Positions 44,989 through 53,546 of a stretch of 64,000 bases of DNA are shown here, piece by piece (position 1 is the stretch's first letter; each line of letters opens with the position of its first letter). Origin of the DNA: Gallalistipes aquisgranensis. GTDB taxonomy: Bacteria; Bacteroidota; Bacteroidia; Bacteroidales; Rikenellaceae. The stretch is from contig NZ_JADCJY010000001.1 in assembly GCF_014982715.1 (NCBI RefSeq), positions 558,001-622,000 of the forward strand, in the 5' to 3' direction. The notes beneath the pieces are model-generated. The model had not been told where the DNA came from. It searched no databases and saw only the letters and a list, made by a program, of their open reading frames with translations. The position numbers and the translations under genes were made by a program.

Positions 44989-46452
44989 TCATTGGTGCTG
45001 GGGACGCAACAGGTCGTTCACCACTTTCACGGGCGAGAACGTGGAGATCGGAACTTCCACGAACAGCGTGTTCCAGCGGGCCATGGCCCCGTTCCAGAGC
45101 CCCGGCAGTTCCTGTGCCTTCAGTTCCCGGCCGTCTTTGGACTTGGAGGAGATGAACCCCGTCGATTCGTCCACGTAGCGGAGCAGATCAAATTTCCTGC
45201 CTTTGTAGTCCTTTACGCCGCAGACCAGGTCCACGGGATTGAAGTGGGTCGCCCGTTTCATCAGCTCGGCCTGGGCCGGGGCGATCTGGGACGACTCGGC
45301 GATCTGGAGCGACTGTGCGCCGCCCGGTTCGTTCACCCAGAAGGGACCTCCGCCCGGCTCTCCCTCGTTGCGGACCATGCCGCAGACGCGGATCGGACGG
45401 TCGAGCAGCGAACGCAGCAGTGTACTGCGGGCTTCGGTCGTCATTTGCGTGTAATTCTCCGGTAGCCGGCAGGAGAGCTCCTCCTCGAGGAAGCCGGCGA
45501 TTTCGCGGTTCAGGTCGTCGTCGGCTCCTACCCGATCGAGCGTTTCGAGCAGGGCGAACGCCTCCTCTTGAAGCTGTACGAGCAGCCCTGCCAGCGCTTT
45601 CTTGTAGGCTACCGTGTCGGCCTTGAGCCGGTCGGGAGCCACGTTGTCCACCGTCTTGATGAAGATCAGGTCGGCGTCTATCTCGTTGAGGTTCTCGATC
45701 AGGGCGCCGTGGCCGGCCGGCCGGAACAGCAGGGAGCCGTCGGCTTCGCGGAACGGTTCGTTGCCGGGTGTGACGGCGATCGTGTCCGTCCCCGGCTTCT
45801 GGACCGAATAGTCGATGCGGAACTTCACTCCGTACAGCTCTTCGTAACGCGGAAGCACCCGTTCCATCAGGGCGTCGAACTCCGCACGGTGTTCGGGCGA
45901 AACGGTGAAGTGGATGTTCACCCGTCCTCCGGCCTCCGCATACAGTGCTCCTTCTACCAGGTGCTCTTCGGCCGCCGTGCGGCTGCCGTCGGCGTATTTG
46001 TGGAACAGAATCAGTGCTTTGGGTTTCGAGCCGTAGTCCAGTCCCTTCCCGACGATCGCCGAGACGATCTTCACGGGGTCCTGTTCGTCGCCCACGGCCT
46101 TTTTCAGTTCGGGCCAGAACGCGAACCGGCCGATGTTCTCCAGCAGCGGGTCGATCCCCTTGCCGCGCTTTCCCCCGTTCACGAATTCGAACAGCTCCTT
46201 GAACATGCGGGTGGCTGCGCCGGACGCCGGGACGAATTTCACGATCCGGGCGGTGCGGCTTCGCTCCGTGTAGATGTCGGAAAAGCGGTCCATCTGCTCC
46301 TTGTCGAAGATGCGGATGCCGTCGCCGGCCACCGCGGCCCGGTCGACGGGCAGAAAACCGAAGCCCCGCCGGAAATTCTCCATCTGCTTCTCCACGCCCT
46401 GCGGCGTGAGCCCGTGGGCTTTGATCTGAATTAAATCCTTGTCCGTAAACAT
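44989..46452 (-). CDS. DUF4301 family protein, leads the V-ATPase operon
   Basis: A 487-residue cytoplasmic protein of unknown function. KFVPASGAATRMFKELFEF (about 72-90) resembles a nucleotide-binding glycine-rich loop of nucleotidyltransferases. Conserved-looking blocks include ITVTPGNEPFREADGSLLFRP, split around residue 240, and GHGALIENLNEIDADLIFIK. The C-terminus has VCGVKDYKGRKFDLLRYVDE. It is 38 bases ahead of subunit E on the same strand and no closer promoter is visible for the ATPase genes, so it is probably the first gene of that operon. A possible sugar-nucleotide or phosphotransfer role is only a guess. Confidence 0.8.
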   Translation of the reverse strand: MFTDKDLIQIKAHGLTPQGVEKQMENFRRGFGFLPVDRAAVAGDGIRIFDKEQMDRFSDIYTERSRTARIVKFVPASGAATRMFKELFEFVNGGKRGKGIDPLLENIGRFAFWPELKKAVGDEQDPVKIVSAIVGKGLDYGSKPKALILFHKYADGSRTAAEEHLVEGALYAEAGGRVNIHFTVSPEHRAEFDALMERVLPRYEELYGVKFRIDYSVQKPGTDTIAVTPGNEPFREADGSLLFRPAGHGALIENLNEIDADLIFIKTVDNVAPDRLKADTVAYKKALAGLLVQLQEEAFALLETLDRVGADDDLNREIAGFLEEELSCRLPENYTQMTTEARSTLLRSLLDRPIRVCGMVRNEGEPGGGPFWVNEPGGAQSLQIAESSQIAPAQAELMKRATHFNPVDLVCGVKDYKGRKFDLLRYVDESTGFISSKSKDGRELKAQELPGLWNGAMARWNTLFVEVPISTFSPVKVVNDLLRPQHQ

Positions 46453-46639
46453 ATTGAGTGCTTTTTGAACCTGTCTTTCTTTCGAACCGTCTAAATGTAG
46501 TCATTTTTTCCGAAACTGTTTTCGCATTGTTGATTTTTTAAACCTTAAATGTTGATAAATCACACGGATAGGACAAGGTAAACTATTTTTGTTTTTCAAG
46601 TTTTTTGCCGGAAACCGCATCGGAGTCGGAATAATTTCG

Positions 46640-46647
46640 CACCTTTG
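46640..46647 (+). promoter_or_regulatory. -7-like element of the MATE gene
   Basis: CACCTTTG is one base off TAnnTTTG, 21 bases before the ATG at 46669. A good AAGGAGG ribosome site at 46656-46662 follows. The rest of 46453-46639 has no gene. Confidence 0.5.
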
Positions 46648-46668
46648 TTTTCCGTAAGGAGGACGGGA

Positions 46669-48042
46669 ATGAAGGATTTTACGCGGGGGCGCGAGTGGAG
46701 CCAGATTCTCGGTTTCGCGCTGCCCATGCTGCTGGGCAACCTGTTCATGCAGCTCTATCAGTTCGTGGATACGGCCATCGTGGGGCGCTTCGTGGGAAAG
46801 GAGGCGCTGGCGGCGGTAGGGGCCTCCACGCCCGTCATCTTCATGACCATCGCGCTGGTGGTGGGCATGGGGATCGGTGCCTCGATCGTCATTTCGCAGT
46901 ATTTCGGCATGAAGCGTTACGACCGGGTGCAGGCCACAGCCGACACGCTGACGATCTTTCTGGCCGTGGCGGCCGTGGCGGTCACGGTGCTGGGGGTGCT
47001 TTTTTCGGTCCCTCTTCTGCGGCTGATGAAGCTGCCCGAGGAGATCGTGCCGATGGCCGCTGGCTATCTGAAGATCTATTTCGGCGGTTCGGTTTTCCTG
47101 TTCGGGTTCAACAGCGTCTCGGCCGTGCTGCGCGGGGTGGGCGATTCGAAGACGCCGCTTTACTTTCTCGTTGTTTCGGCCGTACTCAACGTGGGGCTCG
47201 ACCTGCTCTTCATCGTGGGACTGGGGTGGGGCGTTCCCGGGGCCGCGTGGGCCACGGTGATCGCACAGGGTGCGGCATTCCTGCTGGCCGTGGCCTATGT
47301 GAACCGGAAACACACGCTGTTGAAATTCAATCTCATCAATCCGAAATTCGACGGGGCACTGTTTCGCCAGTGCTTGCGCATGGGGCTTCCGTCCGGCCTC
47401 CAGCAGACCTTCGTGGCCGTGGGCATGGTGGCCCTGATGGGGGTGGTCAACGGTTTCGGCACGGACGTGATCGCCGCCTATTCGGCGGTCAACCGCATCG
47501 ACACTTTCGTGGCCCTTCCGGTGATGAATTTCGCCGCCGCGCTCACCTCGTTCACCGGGCAGAATGCCGGAGCCGGGAAGTGGCTCCGTATCCGCCGGGG
47601 ACTGCGCGACACGCTCTGGATGTCGAGCGGCTGCGTACTGGTGCTCAATGCCGTGCTGATTCTTTTCGGGCGTTCCGTGCTGCGTATCTTCACGGACGAT
47701 CCGGCCGTGCTCGACGCCGGGTACGAATGTCTGGCGGTGATGAACTCCACCTACCTCCTGTTCAACCTCATGTTCGTGATAAACGGCATGCTGCGCGGGG
47801 CGGGCGCCACGGTCTTCACGATGCTGATCACCTTCGTCTCCCTGTGGCTGTTCCGGGTGCCTGCGGCCGTCTTCCTGTCCGGAGTGTTCGGGGAGACGGG
47901 CATCTGGTGGGCCATGCCCGTGGGCTGGGCTGCGGGACTGGCGGGATCGGTCGCCTATTTCTATTCCGGACGGTGGAGAAACCGGGGAGTCGGCCGTCCG
48001 GATGCCTCCTCCGTGGCTCCCCCCGCCGAAGAGGGGCTCTGA
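46669..48042 (+). CDS. MATE family multidrug/metabolite exporter
   Basis: A 457-residue inner-membrane antiporter with about 12 helices, beginning WSQILGFALPMLLGNLFMQL and continuing with the MatE repeat VDTAIVGRFVGKEALAAVG. The second half repeats the fold (GLPSGLQQTFVAVGMVAL). Such proteins exchange Na+ or H+ for cationic drugs or metabolites; the substrate is unknown. ATG 46669 is set by the AAGGAGG at 46656-46662, an unusually strong ribosome site for this genome. The gene ends 40 bases before murB, which has its own promoter. Confidence 0.92.
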   Translation: MKDFTRGREWSQILGFALPMLLGNLFMQLYQFVDTAIVGRFVGKEALAAVGASTPVIFMTIALVVGMGIGASIVISQYFGMKRYDRVQATADTLTIFLAVAAVAVTVLGVLFSVPLLRLMKLPEEIVPMAAGYLKIYFGGSVFLFGFNSVSAVLRGVGDSKTPLYFLVVSAVLNVGLDLLFIVGLGWGVPGAAWATVIAQGAAFLLAVAYVNRKHTLLKFNLINPKFDGALFRQCLRMGLPSGLQQTFVAVGMVALMGVVNGFGTDVIAAYSAVNRIDTFVALPVMNFAAALTSFTGQNAGAGKWLRIRRGLRDTLWMSSGCVLVLNAVLILFGRSVLRIFTDDPAVLDAGYECLAVMNSTYLLFNLMFVINGMLRGAGATVFTMLITFVSLWLFRVPAAVFLSGVFGETGIWWAMPVGWAAGLAGSVAYFYSGRWRNRGVGRPDASSVAPPAEEGL

Positions 48043-48069
48043 TCATTTGTCTTTTGCGCGAAAATCCCC

Positions 48070-48077
48070 TACCTTTG
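48070..48077 (+). promoter_or_regulatory. -7 promoter element of murB-tilS
   Basis: TACCTTTG, a perfect match, ends 5 bases before ATG 48083 and 8 bases before ATG 48086, so the mRNA is likely leaderless. Confidence 0.6.
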
Positions 48078-48082
48078 TCCTT

Positions 48083-49099
48083 ATGATGGAACGATTTCTC
48101 GATATAGACCTGACGCCTTACAACAGTTTCGGCGTTCCGGCGCGGGCCGACCGCATGGTGACGTTCGACAGCCGCGAAGAGTTGCGCGAACTGCTGGCGG
48201 ACGGGGAGATACTCGCCGGGCGATGGGGTGTGCTCAGCGGCGGGAACAACATCCTTTTCACGCAGGATTTCCGCGGTACGCTGCTTCACCCCGTAGGAAA
48301 GGGGATCGAGGTGCTCTCGTCCGACGTTTCCCGGGTGAGGGTGCGCGTGCAGGCCGGTCTGGAGTGGGACGATCTGGTGGCATGGGCCGTGGAACGCGGT
48401 CTGTGGGGGCTGGAGAACCTCTCGCTGATCCCCGGGTACGTGGGGGCTGCCCCCGTACAGAACATCGGTGCCTACGGGGCGGAGGCGAAGGATACGGTCG
48501 AGGCGGTCGAACTGCTCGATACGGGGACGCTCGCCCCCCTTACACTGGCGGCCGCCCACTGCGGGTTCGGTTACCGGGAGAGCGTTTTCAAGGGAGTGCT
48601 CCGGGGTCGGGCGGTCATCACGGCCGTCGTCTTTTCGCTGGGACGGGTGCCGCGGCCCTCGTTGGGATACGGCGACCTCGCACGGGAGACCGCAGCGCTG
48701 GGCGGGCCTTCGCTGGAGAATATCCGGCGGGCGGTGACCGCCATCCGGCGCCGCAAGCTGCCCGATCCGAAAGAGACGGGAAATGCCGGCAGTTTTTTCA
48801 AGAATCCGGTGGTGGAGCGTTCCGTGGCCGAAAGGCTGAAGGAGAGGTATCCCGATCTGCCGCTCTATCCGGCGCAGGATGAGGCTCACTGCAAGCTGCC
48901 GGCCGGCTGGCTGATCGACCGGGCCGGCTGGAAAGGTCATGCACGGCCTACGGTGGGGGTGCACGGGGCGCAGGCGCTGGTGCTCGTCAACCGGGGCGGG
49001 GCTACGGGAACGGAGGTGCTGGGGCTGGCTTCGGACATCCGTCGGGACGTGGAGGAGCGTTTCGGCGTGCGGATCGAAACGGAAGTGAACGTCTGGTAA
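48083..49099 (+). CDS. murB: UDP-N-acetylenolpyruvoylglucosamine reductase
   Basis: Reduces UDP-GlcNAc-enolpyruvate to UDP-MurNAc with NADPH and FAD, an early peptidoglycan step. The 338-residue protein has the FAD-binding GVLSGGNNILFT (about 49-60) and IPGYVGAAPVQNIGAYGAE (about 117-135). The catalytic serine block GSFFKNPVV follows, and the C-terminal glutamate lies in the GATGTEVLGL region. It is the E. coli-type (type I) enzyme. Either ATG 48083 or 48086 may start it; the promoter lies immediately before. tilS follows after 18 bases. Confidence 0.95.
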   Translation: MMERFLDIDLTPYNSFGVPARADRMVTFDSREELRELLADGEILAGRWGVLSGGNNILFTQDFRGTLLHPVGKGIEVLSSDVSRVRVRVQAGLEWDDLVAWAVERGLWGLENLSLIPGYVGAAPVQNIGAYGAEAKDTVEAVELLDTGTLAPLTLAAAHCGFGYRESVFKGVLRGRAVITAVVFSLGRVPRPSLGYGDLARETAALGGPSLENIRRAVTAIRRRKLPDPKETGNAGSFFKNPVVERSVAERLKERYPDLPLYPAQDEAHCKLPAGWLIDRAGWKGHARPTVGVHGAQALVLVNRGGATGTEVLGLASDIRRDVEERFGVRIETEVNVW

Positions 49100-49117
49100 C
49101 GATAAAACAGAAGTGCG

Positions 49118-50473
49118 ATGGAAAGGCTGCTTGATAAATTTCAGGATTATATCCGGGAAAACGAATTGGTGAAACCCTCGGAACGGGTGCTGCTCACCGT
49201 GAGCGGCGGGGTCGATTCGATGGTGATGCTTTCGCTCTTTGCCCGCAGCGGTTATGCGATCGGCGTGGCCCACTGCAATTTTCAGCTCCGGGGGGCCGAA
49301 TCCGAGGAGGACGAGGTGCTCGTGCAACAGGAGGCGGCCCGCTACGGTGTTCCTTTTTATAATATGCGTTTCGACACGAAGGGAGAGATGGAGCGTACCG
49401 GCGAATCGGTGCAGATGGCCGCCCGACGGCTGCGTTACGACTGGTTCAATGCGCTGTGCGCCGAGTACGGATACGACGCGATCGCCATCGCCCACCATGC
49501 CGACGATTCGATAGAGACCTTTTTCATCAATCTGCTCCGGGGAACGGGTCTCCGAGGGCTGACGGGCATTCACGCCGTGAACGGCCGCATCGTCCGGCCC
49601 CTGCTGTTCGCTTCCCGGCGCGATATTCTCGACTATGCCCATGCCGAGCGGATTCCTTTCCGGGAGGACTCTTCGAACCGCTCCACCAAGTATCTGCGCA
49701 ACAAGGTGCGGCTGGGTCTGATTCCCCGTATCCGGGAGATCAATCCCAAGTTCACCGAACAGATGTGCGCCAACATCGAGCGGCTCACCGACGCCCAGCT
49801 CTTCATCAGCCGGGGCATGGAGCGCATCCGGGCCGAAGTGGTCGAACAGCGCGACGGACTGAGTGTGATCGACCCCGCCCGGATTGACCCCGCTTTCCCG
49901 GTCGATTTCGTGATCTACGAGTTGCTCAGCGCCTACGGTTTCAAGGGCGATGTGATCGATTCCCTCTGCCGGTCCATGCGCCACGACTCCACGGGCAAGC
50001 GCTTCTATTCCAAAGAGAACGTGGCCTACATCGACCGGGGAAAGATACTCGTGGCCCCGATCGCCGAGGAGGATGCCTGTGCGGTCGAGCTGGGAGAGGA
50101 GATGTCCAAACTCTATTGCGGCAATTCGGTGCTCTATCTGGAGAAGCTCGATATAGACGATATCGACACGCCTGCCCAGCCCGAAAACGTGGCGCTGCTC
50201 GACCGGGACCGGCTGCATTTCCCGCTGGTCGTGCGCCGCTGGAACGAGGGGGACAGTTTCGTGCCTTTCGGCATGACGGGACGCAAGAAGGTGAGCGATT
50301 TTCTGATCGACGCCAAAGTGCCGCTGGCCGAGAAGCGGCGCCAGTTCGTAGTGGTCGACGGCGGAGAGGGGGCCGGGGAGATCGTCTGGCTGGTCGGGCG
50401 CCGCATCGACGATCGGTTCCGGCTGGGGTCTGGGACGGAAAATGTGCTGAAAATCACGAGAGAAGTGCTTTGA
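49118..50473 (+). CDS. tilS: tRNA(Ile)-lysidine synthetase
   Basis: Attaches lysine to C34 of the CAU-anticodon tRNA-Ile so that it reads AUA. The 451 residues contain the PP-loop SGGVDS (29-34), then AHCNFQLRGAESEEDE and the tRNA-binding IAHHADDSIETFFINLLRG. The C-terminal TilS domain follows (SFVPFGMTGRKKVSDFLID near 385). Length is normal. It is 18 bases after murB, in the same operon. Confidence 0.95.
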   Translation: MERLLDKFQDYIRENELVKPSERVLLTVSGGVDSMVMLSLFARSGYAIGVAHCNFQLRGAESEEDEVLVQQEAARYGVPFYNMRFDTKGEMERTGESVQMAARRLRYDWFNALCAEYGYDAIAIAHHADDSIETFFINLLRGTGLRGLTGIHAVNGRIVRPLLFASRRDILDYAHAERIPFREDSSNRSTKYLRNKVRLGLIPRIREINPKFTEQMCANIERLTDAQLFISRGMERIRAEVVEQRDGLSVIDPARIDPAFPVDFVIYELLSAYGFKGDVIDSLCRSMRHDSTGKRFYSKENVAYIDRGKILVAPIAEEDACAVELGEEMSKLYCGNSVLYLEKLDIDDIDTPAQPENVALLDRDRLHFPLVVRRWNEGDSFVPFGMTGRKKVSDFLIDAKVPLAEKRRQFVVVDGGEGAGEIVWLVGRRIDDRFRLGSGTENVLKITREVL

Positions 50474-50564
50474 CCTGCGGCCTCCCCGGCGGAAAATCCG
50501 TATCGGCCGGGCGGAAAGATGCATAAAAATGTTCCGCTTTATTTTATTCTATCCTAAATAGTTT

Positions 50565-50572
50565 TATATTTG
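50565..50572 (+). promoter_or_regulatory. -7 promoter element of the second barrel gene
   Basis: TATATTTG, a perfect match, 43 bases before the ATG at 50616. TTTA at 50543-50546 is a poor -33 candidate, 18 bases upstream. Confidence 0.6.
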
Positions 50573-50615
50573 TAGTACGAACTACCCTGAAAACTGACAA
50601 CCCTAAAACGAACGT

Positions 50616-51188
50616 ATGAAAAAATTTCTCCTCCTGTTCTTTTTTTCTGCGTCGGTCGCTGCCGTTTCGGCCCAACACCGGGTTTCCTATGGTGTGAAGG
50701 CAGGGATCAACGTCTCCCAGATCTACAATAAGTTCGCACAGGACGGTTCCGACCTGCGGTGTGCGCCCGTGGCGGGTGCTTTCGTCGGTTATCGTTTTGC
50801 GGACGGGCGGTTGGGCGTGCAGGCCGAAGTGCTCTATTCGGGCCGCGGAGGCCGCTACGGAAGCCGGGCCCGGGCCTACGATTACATCGACGTACCTCTG
50901 CTCCTGAAGGTGAAACTCTGGAAAGGGCTCGATCTGAATGCGGGCGGGCAGTACGGTTATCTGTTCAATGCCCAGGAGAAAATGAAGAACTCCAAGCCTC
51001 AGGCCATCACCGATGCCCGCAGACACGAATTTTCCGCGGTGGGCGGCCTCAGCTACGATATTACGGAACATCTGTTCGTCGACGGCCGCGTGGTGATCGG
51101 TACGATGCGTCTGCAGGACATCGACGTGAAGAACAGCAAGAAGCTCTACTCCTCGACCGCCGCCCTCACGCTGGGGCTGCGCTTCTGA
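50616..51188 (+). CDS. PorT-like outer-membrane beta-barrel protein
   Basis: A 190-residue secreted barrel protein. The signal peptide is MKKFLLLFFFSASVAAVSA. Strands include RVSYGVKAGINVSQIY, AGAFVGYRFADGRLGVQAEV and DYIDVPLLLKVKLW. It ends LTLGLRF with a terminal phenylalanine, the outer-membrane assembly signal. It is the same family and exactly the same length as the protein at 8318, but the sequences have diverged beyond a recent duplication. The role is unknown. It is monocistronic with its own promoter and terminator. Confidence 0.85.
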   Translation: MKKFLLLFFFSASVAAVSAQHRVSYGVKAGINVSQIYNKFAQDGSDLRCAPVAGAFVGYRFADGRLGVQAEVLYSGRGGRYGSRARAYDYIDVPLLLKVKLWKGLDLNAGGQYGYLFNAQEKMKNSKPQAITDARRHEFSAVGGLSYDITEHLFVDGRVVIGTMRLQDIDVKNSKKLYSSTAALTLGLRF

Positions 51189-51212
51189 GGGGCTGACCCG
51201 AACTTGATTCCG

Positions 51213-51246
51213 CGGGCCGTGCCGGAAAGGTACGGCCCTTTTTTTG
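51213..51246 (+). terminator. Rho-independent terminator after the barrel gene
   Basis: GGGCCGT-G-CC (51214-51223) pairs with GG-T-ACGGCCC (51229-51238), followed by seven T bases. Confidence 0.85.
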
Positions 51247-51287
51247 CGTTTTTGTGCGGGCGGGGAGGATATTAATGGAAAATCCCT

Positions 51288-51295
51288 TATTTTTG
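51288..51295 (+). promoter_or_regulatory. -7 promoter element of fbp
   Basis: TATTTTTG, a perfect match, 38 bases before the ATG at 51334. Confidence 0.55.
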
Positions 51296-51333
51296 GTCGT
51301 TGTCCGGCGTGTCCGGGTCTTATTTTTCCTGCC

Positions 51334-53322
51334 ATGAGTAAAAGTACGCTTACAACGGAATCGGTACAGAAAGAACTCAAGTACCTGCAACTGCTTTCAC
51401 GGAGTTTCCCGGCCGTATCGGACGCTACGACCGAAATCATCAACCTGGAGGCGATCCTCAATCTGCCGAAAGGTACGGAGCATTTCCTGACCGACCTGCA
51501 CGGGGAGGACGAGGCGTTCCGGCACGTGCTGAAGAACGCGTCGGGCGTTGTGCGCCGCAAGGTGGAGGACCTTTTCGCCCATACGCTCCGCGAATCGGAG
51601 CGGAGGGACCTCTGTACGCTGATCTACTATCCGGAACAGAAGCTGGAGCTGGTCAAGGCCCGCGAGAGCAACATGGAGGATTGGTACCGGATCACGCTCC
51701 ACCAACTGATCCGGGTGTGCCAGAACGTCTCCTCGAAATACACCCGGTCGAAAGTGCGCAAGGCGCTGCCGCCCGAATACTCCTACATCATCCAGGAACT
51801 CCTCCATGAGTCGCAGGCCGAACCCAACAAGTTTGACTACATCAACGGCATCATCGGGGCGATCGTCTCCACGGGTCGGGCCGACCACTTCATCACGGCC
51901 ATGAGCCACCTGATCCAGCGTCTGACCATCGACATGCTCCACATCGTGGGGGACATCTACGACCGGGGTCCCGGGGCCCATATCATCATGGACACCCTGT
52001 GCCGTTACCACAATTTCGACATCCAGTGGGGCAACCACGACATCCTCTGGATGGGGGCGGCGGCCGGCAATACGGCCAGCATCGCCAATGCCGTGCGGAT
52101 CGCGCTGCGTTATGCCAGCCTGGCCACGCTCGAAGACGGTTACGGGATCAACCTGTTGCCGCTGGCCACCTTCGCCATGGAGCAGTACGGCGACGATCCC
52201 TGCACCGTGTTCCGGCCCAAATCCGGCGGCGATGCCTCCCCGGACGAGAAGACCGTGCGTCTGATCGCCCAGATGCACAAGGCCGTCACGGTCGTACAGT
52301 TCAAACTGGAAGGACAGCTCATCGCCCGGCGGCCGGAGTTCGGCATGTCCGACCGGCTTCTGCTCGACAAGGTCGATTTCGGCCGGGGCGTGCTGCGGAT
52401 CGACGGCCGGGAGATACCCCTGCGGGATACCCGTTTCCCCACGGTCGATCCGGCCGATCCCTACCGGCTCACGCCCGAAGAGGAGGAACTGGTGGAAAAA
52501 CTGCGCCACTCCTTTCTCTCCAGCGAGAAACTGCGGCTCCACATGCGCTGTCTGTATGCCCACGGCAGCCTTTACCTGGTGAGGAATTCCAATCTGCTGT
52601 TCCATGCATCGATTCCGCTGAACGAGGACGGCTCTTTCCGGGAGGTGACCCTGCTCGGGAAACGGTATGCCGGCCGGCGGCTGCTCGACCGCATCGACTC
52701 GCTGGTGCGGACGGCCTATTTCGGCAGCGGGAACGGGCGGGAGCGGCAGTTCGCGCTGGACTATATGTGGTACCTGTGGTGCGGGGCCGATTCGCCGCTT
52801 TTCGACAAAAGCAAAATGGCCACCTTCGAGCGCTATTTCACCGCGGACAAGGAGGCGCAGCGCGAGATCAAGGGACACTATTACACCCTGCGCGACGAGG
52901 AGGCGGTCTGCGACCGCATTTTCGCCGAATTCGGACTGGACGGAACGCGCTCCCACATCATCAACGGTCATGTGCCCGTCAAGACGCTCCGGGGCGAGAA
53001 GCCGATGAAGGCGGGCGGACGGGTGCTGGTGATCGACGGAGGGTTCTCGAAAGCCTACCAGCCGGAGACGGGGATCGCGGGCTATACGCTGATCTACAAT
53101 TCGCACGGACTGCAGCTGGTGCAGCACGAACCTTTCGAGTCGGCGGCCCGGGCGATCGAGGAGGGGCTCGACATCCGGTCGGCGCTGCTGGTGCTGGAGT
53201 TCACCGAGCGGCGCATGATGGTGCGTGATACGGATATCGGCCGCGAACTGGAGAAACAGATCGAGGATCTGAACAAGTTGCTGGTGGCCTACCGTAGCGG
53301 GCTTATCAAGGAGCGGACCTGA
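51334..53322 (+). CDS. fbp: Fructose-1,6-bisphosphatase, class III
   Basis: Hydrolyses fructose-1,6-bisphosphate in gluconeogenesis. The 662-residue size and the metallophosphoesterase motifs identify class III: LHIVGDIYDRGPGAH (about residues 206-220), FDIQWGNHDILWMG with the metal-binding Asn-His, and the late INGHVPVK. The N-terminus EHFLTDLHGEDEAFRHVLKN is also typical. ATG 51334 opens MSKSTLTTES; the frame extends 30 codons upstream into the promoter, which rules that out. Confidence 0.95.
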   Translation: MSKSTLTTESVQKELKYLQLLSRSFPAVSDATTEIINLEAILNLPKGTEHFLTDLHGEDEAFRHVLKNASGVVRRKVEDLFAHTLRESERRDLCTLIYYPEQKLELVKARESNMEDWYRITLHQLIRVCQNVSSKYTRSKVRKALPPEYSYIIQELLHESQAEPNKFDYINGIIGAIVSTGRADHFITAMSHLIQRLTIDMLHIVGDIYDRGPGAHIIMDTLCRYHNFDIQWGNHDILWMGAAAGNTASIANAVRIALRYASLATLEDGYGINLLPLATFAMEQYGDDPCTVFRPKSGGDASPDEKTVRLIAQMHKAVTVVQFKLEGQLIARRPEFGMSDRLLLDKVDFGRGVLRIDGREIPLRDTRFPTVDPADPYRLTPEEEELVEKLRHSFLSSEKLRLHMRCLYAHGSLYLVRNSNLLFHASIPLNEDGSFREVTLLGKRYAGRRLLDRIDSLVRTAYFGSGNGRERQFALDYMWYLWCGADSPLFDKSKMATFERYFTADKEAQREIKGHYYTLRDEEAVCDRIFAEFGLDGTRSHIINGHVPVKTLRGEKPMKAGGRVLVIDGGFSKAYQPETGIAGYTLIYNSHGLQLVQHEPFESAARAIEEGLDIRSALLVLEFTERRMMVRDTDIGRELEKQIEDLNKLLVAYRSGLIKERT

Positions 53323-53334
53323 GTTCCTGACGCA

Positions 53335-53375
53335 TTTTGTACGATTTTGCCAAAAACGCCCCTTTTTTGTACGAT
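53335..53375 (+). repeat. Direct repeat TTTTGTACGAT, 30 bp apart
   Basis: An 11-bp sequence occurs at 53335-53345 and again at 53365-53375, exactly 30 bp apart (about three helical turns), upstream of the GH88-DUF2264 gene. The first 8 bases recur on the minus strand at 58706-58713, upstream of the sialate esterase gene. A regulator site is possible. Confidence 0.45.
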
Positions 53376-53480
53376 CGTAATGCGGAAAACGGGACGGATA
53401 CACTTTTTTTGTCTCCGGAAATTGACGCTATGTGAGGGATAACGGCCGGACATTGAGTGCGGGGTGAAGATGAAAAAAGA

Positions 53481-53488
53481 TATTTTTG
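53481..53488 (+). promoter_or_regulatory. -7 promoter element of the GH88-DUF2264 gene
   Basis: TATTTTTG, a perfect match, 58 bases before the ATG at 53547. Confidence 0.55.
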
Positions 53489-53546
53489 CCTGTCGTGCGA
53501 TTTCGTCCCGGCATGGAGAACCTGATTATTTAACCTGAAAAAACGA

